Source of the DNA: Campylobacterales bacterium
Lineage (GTDB): Bacteria; Campylobacterota; Campylobacteria; Campylobacterales; Nitratiruptoraceae
Length of the DNA: 45,628 nt
Assembly: GCA_027065825.1 (NCBI GenBank)
Contig: JAMONM010000029.1
Location: forward strand, 1-45,628
Reading direction: 5' to 3'
Below, piece by piece: positions 43,078 to 45,628 of the stretch (position 1 is its first letter; each line of letters begins with the position of its first letter). Made by a program: the position numbers and the translations under genes. The notes beneath the pieces are model-generated. The model saw only the letters and a program-made list of their open reading frames with translations, was not told the DNA's origin and ran no database searches.

Positions 43078-43496
43078 TTGGAAGCTTTTAGAGCTTCTTC
43101 TTTCGCTATTTTATCACATATTTCGTTCTCTTTATGCCCGCTGTGCCCCTTTACCCAATAGGCCATGATTTTGTGAGGTTTGGAAACTCTCAGGTACTCC
43201 TGCCACAAATCTCTATTTTTGACGTTTTTGAAATCCTTCGCTATCCAGTTTTCGAGCCACTCGTTCAACGCCTTGACAACATAGTTGGAATCGCTGTAAA
43301 CCTCAACCTCGCAGGGCTCTTTAAGCGCCTTTAATCCCTCAATGACGGCCTTTAGCTCCATTCTGTTGTTGGTGGTGCGACTCTCGCCTCCTTTGACTAT
43401 TCTCTCTCTGTCTTTGTATCTAAGTATGGCGCAATACCCTCCGGGTCCTGGATTGCCCAACGACGATCCGTCACTGAAAAGATAGACTCTCTTCAT
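43071..43496 (-). CDS. rnhA: Ribonuclease HI
   Basis: RNase HI degrades the RNA strand of RNA-DNA hybrids. I use the ATG at 43496 ([20 protein letters not shown]), preceded by AGAGGA, rather than the TTG one codon earlier. Length is 141 residues. Catalytic D9, E47 (NNRMELKAV) and D69 (VYSDSNYVV) are in place, with the fourth acid in [19 protein letters not shown]. The gene starts 26 bases inside the upstream TPR gene, and its last codons form the left arm of a terminator-like repeat. Confidence 0.97.
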   Translation of the reverse strand: MKRVYLFSDGSSLGNPGPGGYCAILRYKDRERIVKGGESRTTNNRMELKAVIEGLKALKEPCEVEVYSDSNYVVKALNEWLENWIAKDFKNVKNRDLWQEYLRVSKPHKIMAYWVKGHSGHKENEICDKIAKEEALKASKE

Positions 43497-44487
43497 CAAA
43501 TCCTCTTTTTTTCGTAATAACCATCTCTACCTCGGGAGAGCGCGGAGCCAGACATACCGGGCATCTGTAAAAGGAAAACGGAAACATGTTTTTGCACTCT
43601 TTGCAAACATATTCAAAATCGAGATCGGCCACATCCCTTTTTAGCGCCAACAGTAGATCCAACTCGAAAATATCGCTGCCGTCACACAGCGAAACCACTC
43701 TCCTGGCGCTAAAGAGCTCTTTTAAAAAAGGGGTGTTTTTCAGCTTTTGATAATCTATTTTTTCTGGATCCATTCTCCACAGCAAATCGGCCACTCTTTT
43801 TAGGTGATCCTCGCTAAAAGCGTCCCAGTCGCCGTAGTTTCGTTTCATTAAATACTCAAAAAGGGGTCTTGGCTGATCAACGCCGCTCTTTTTAAAAAAA
43901 TCTACGACCTTTTTTGGGTCTTCAGAGTTCCCTATCATCTCCATGAGTTTGAAATAGTCTCTTTCGCGTTTAAAATCCCCCAGTTCCTCGAGAGACTCCA
44001 AAATCTGCGACGCCTTGTCGAATCTACGCAGCCTTTCGTATATCAGCATCAGATATCTCAAGGAGTCCTCGTCTTTGGGATATAGTTTCAAAGATTCGAC
44101 GAAAATCTCCCTCGATTTTTCCAAAAAACCGGCTCTAAAGTATACTTTGCCCAATCTTTTGAGCAGTTCGATCCTCCCTAGATTGGGATAATCTTTTTTA
44201 GACAGTTCCAAATATATGGCTATAGATTTTTCAAAATCGCCGGCTCTTTCAAACGCGTCGGCCAAAAGCAGCAAAGCCCCGGCAGTATCTCCCCGCTGTT
44301 CGATATTCAAGATCTCTCTGTCAGCGCACTCTTCGAACTTGTGGAAAAATCTCCTTAACTGCTCCTCCTCCTCCCTTTTTTTATACCTGGCCCACCAATA
44401 GCTGAAAAACGAGACTATAAAGACAAGGATCAAAAAGACCAAAATACCGAACAGAGGGTCCCTGTACTCCAGGAGAAAGTTTTCCAA
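43471..44487 (-). CDS. Membrane TPR protein with C-terminal rubredoxin-like zinc ribbon (LapB-like architecture)
   Basis: The best start is a TTG at 44487 (M/L-ENFLLEYRDPLFG), with AAAGGGAT 4 bases upstream; a longer reading to 44643 would run across the divergent dnaG gene and its promoter. The product is 338 residues. One membrane helix covers residues 10-31, followed by a basic stretch and several TPR-like repeats (ADAFERAGDFEKSIAIYLEL, LGKVYFRAGFLEKSREIFVE). The C-terminus has C295-x2-C298-x10-C309-x2-C312. This order matches LapB/YciM of E. coli, which links LPS supply to FtsH and LpxC, down to the x10 spacing and CPxC. Overall identity cannot be judged here. The gene also fits the Cj1637c position of C. 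jejuni. Confidence 0.85.
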   Translation of the reverse strand: MENFLLEYRDPLFGILVFLILVFIVSFFSYWWARYKKREEEEQLRRFFHKFEECADREILNIEQRGDTAGALLLLADAFERAGDFEKSIAIYLELSKKDYPNLGRIELLKRLGKVYFRAGFLEKSREIFVESLKLYPKDEDSLRYLMLIYERLRRFDKASQILESLEELGDFKRERDYFKLMEMIGNSEDPKKVVDFFKKSGVDQPRPLFEYLMKRNYGDWDAFSEDHLKRVADLLWRMDPEKIDYQKLKNTPFLKELFSARRVVSLCDGSDIFELDLLLALKRDVADLDFEYVCKECKNMFPFSFYRCPVCLAPRSPEVEMVITKKRGFDEESLSFQ

Positions 44488-44509
44488 TTCATCCCTTTTT
44501 TTGGAAAAT

Positions 44510-44515
44510 ATTATA
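44510..44515 (-). promoter_or_regulatory. Promoter -10 box of the TPR-rnhA-rnc-aroC-dedA operon
   Basis: TATAAT on the minus strand within TTTTTGTATAATATT, 22 bases before the TTG start. The predicted start near 44503 leaves a short leader that contains the ribosome site. No good -35 box is visible. Confidence 0.6.
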
Positions 44516-44530
44516 CAAAAAGATATATGA

Positions 44531-44536
44531 TATAAT
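44531..44536 (+). promoter_or_regulatory. Promoter -10 box of dnaG, close to the start codon
   Basis: TATAAT on the plus strand, ending 6 bases before the dnaG ATG at 44543. Transcription from this box would start at or within a base or two of the A of the ATG, giving a leaderless mRNA. No ribosome site is visible before the ATG. No good -35 box. Confidence 0.5.
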
Positions 44537-44542
44537 GAAACT

Positions 44543-45628
44543 ATGATAGACAAAGAATCCATAGAACAGCTAAAACAGAGAGTCGATATCGTAGATCTAA
44601 TTTCAGGATATCTGGAACTAAAAAAGAGCGGAGCCAATTTCAAGGCTTTATGTCCTTTTCACCAAGAGGACACCCCTAGTTTCGTCATAAGTCCTTCAAA
44701 ACAGATATTTCACTGTTTCGGATGCGGCGTCGGGGGAGACGCTATAAAATTTCTGATGGAGTATGAAAAGCTCACCTATCCTGAGGCGGTCGAAAAGCTG
44801 GCCTCCATGTACAACTTTACGCTCAAATACAGCGGGAACGATGGCTCTAGAAAAAAATACTCCGGAATACTTTCGCAGTTAAACCTCTTTTATAAAAAGA
44901 TGCTCGATAAAACTGCCCACGCAAAAGAGTATCTGACAAAAAGGGGAGTCTCGTCCTCATCCATAGAACGGTTCGAGATAGGTTACGCCCCCTCTTCCAA
45001 AGAGAGCATCGAGTTTTTAAAAACTAAAATGGTTCCGCTGCCTGCGGCTATAGAGGCCGGAGTGGCGGTAAAAGGAAAAAACGGGGTTTACGCCAGATTC
45101 ATAGAGAGAATAACCTTTCCGATATACTCTCCCTCCGGGGAGCTGGTAGGATTTGGAGGCAGAACCATAAGCTCCCACCCGGCCAAATATATCAACTCTC
45201 CCCAATCGGCCATATTCAACAAATCCAGACTTCTTTACGGATACAATCTGGCCAGAGAGTCGATATTCAAAAAAGGCGAAATAATCGTTACGGAAGGTTA
45301 CCTGGACGTAATAATGCTGCATCAGGCCGGATTTTCAAACAGCGTCGCCACGCTGGGCACTGCGCTGACAAAAGAGCATCTGCCTCTTCTCAAAAGAGGA
45401 AACCCCAAAATACTGCTGGCCTACGACGCGGATAGAGCCGGTATAGATGCGGCCTTCAAGGCCTCTTTGTTGCTTTCTAGATCCCTTGCCGAAGGTGGAG
45501 TGGTGCTGTTCCCCGAAGGCAAAGATCCTGCAGACATGGTCAAAAACGGCGAAATAGTGGAACTAAACAGACTCTTTTCCAAACCGAAACCCTTTGTTAG
45601 ATTTGTACTGGAAAAAATAGCCTCCTCC
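44543..45628 (+). CDS. dnaG: DNA primase, C-terminus cut off by window edge
   Basis: Primase makes RNA primers for replication. 362 residues are visible of the roughly 550-600 usual. The zinc-binding domain has C37-x2-H40-x17-C58-x2-C61 (CPFH ... CFGC), which confirms the start MIDKESIEQLKQRVDIVDLI. The RNA polymerase domain has YLTKRGVSSSSIERFEIGYA, the Toprim glutamate in IIVTEGYLDVIMLHQAG and the aspartates in LLAYDADRAG. The end missing here is the helicase-binding domain. It is divergent from the TPR gene, with 55 bases between starts. Confidence 0.97.
   Translation, partial: MIDKESIEQLKQRVDIVDLISGYLELKKSGANFKALCPFHQEDTPSFVISPSKQIFHCFGCGVGGDAIKFLMEYEKLTYPEAVEKLASMYNFTLKYSGNDGSRKKYSGILSQLNLFYKKMLDKTAHAKEYLTKRGVSSSSIERFEIGYAPSSKESIEFLKTKMVPLPAAIEAGVAVKGKNGVYARFIERITFPIYSPSGELVGFGGRTISSHPAKYINSPQSAIFNKSRLLYGYNLARESIFKKGEIIVTEGYLDVIMLHQAGFSNSVATLGTALTKEHLPLLKRGNPKILLAYDADRAGIDAAFKASLLLSRSLAEGGVVLFPEGKDPADMVKNGEIVELNRLFSKPKPFVRFVLEKIASS

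Noticed and set aside
44488-44643. Longer N-terminus of the TPR protein
   Set aside because: It would run across the dnaG start and both divergent promoters; the TTG at 44487 has a ribosome site and leads directly into the membrane helix.

Overview
This window is a core chromosomal segment of a bacterium that I place in the Campylobacterota (former Epsilonproteobacteria). The evidence is gene order: rpsJ / degenerate P-loop ATPase / rnhB as around HP1320-HP1323 of Helicobacter pylori, TPR protein-rnhA-rnc-aroC divergent from dnaG as around Cj1634-Cj1638 of Campylobacter jejuni, a NifU-like / small TPR / murE cluster, absence of rpmD between rpsE and rplO, and a malate:quinone oxidoreductase. 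rpoB and rpoC are separate overlapping genes, so it is not Helicobacter or Wolinella, where they are fused. The genus cannot be fixed from the sequence alone. These gene numbers are from memory and were not searched.

Layout, read on the minus strand in the direction of transcription. (1) 44.5-39.2 kb: a membrane TPR/zinc-ribbon protein with LapB-like architecture, rnhA, rnc, aroC, dedA, then mqo. dnaG diverges rightward and leaves the window. (2) 38.6-37.5 kb, plus strand: a P-loop ATPase-like protein and rnhB, divergent from the S10 operon through overlapping promoters. (3) 37.4-23.5 kb: the complete S10-spc-alpha ribosomal cluster (rpsJ to rplQ) with secY, map and infA inside it. (4) 23.4-17.2 kb: a metabolic insert of nifU-like, small TPR gene, murE, a thioredoxin-like [2Fe-2S] ferredoxin, panD, ybaB, ispA and tkt, followed by one small exported protein on the plus strand. 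(5) 16.8-1 kb: a perfect-consensus sigma70 promoter, four tRNA genes (Thr-UGU, Tyr, Gly, Thr-GGU), tuf, rpmG, tRNA-Trp, secE, nusG, rplK, rplA, rplJ, rplL, rpoB, rpoC, rpsL, rpsG and fusA (truncated by the window edge).

The window thus holds most of the translation and transcription core: about 28 ribosomal proteins, three RNA polymerase subunits, two elongation factors, IF-1, NusG, SecY/SecE, methionine aminopeptidase and DNA primase. Genes are very tightly packed, with many 1-4 base overlaps (TAATG, ATGA). I see no mobile element, CRISPR array, phage gene, toxin system or accessory island.

The more interesting content is regulatory. There is a likely L10-leader kink-turn before rplJ. Structured gaps precede rpsG and rpsH, which like rplJ use non-ATG starts and encode known autoregulators. 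A 21-bp inverted repeat with a U7 tail lies directly before the RNase III gene, and short GGGGC/GCCCC-type hairpins recur at operon junctions. I found no evidence for a wholly new multi-gene system.
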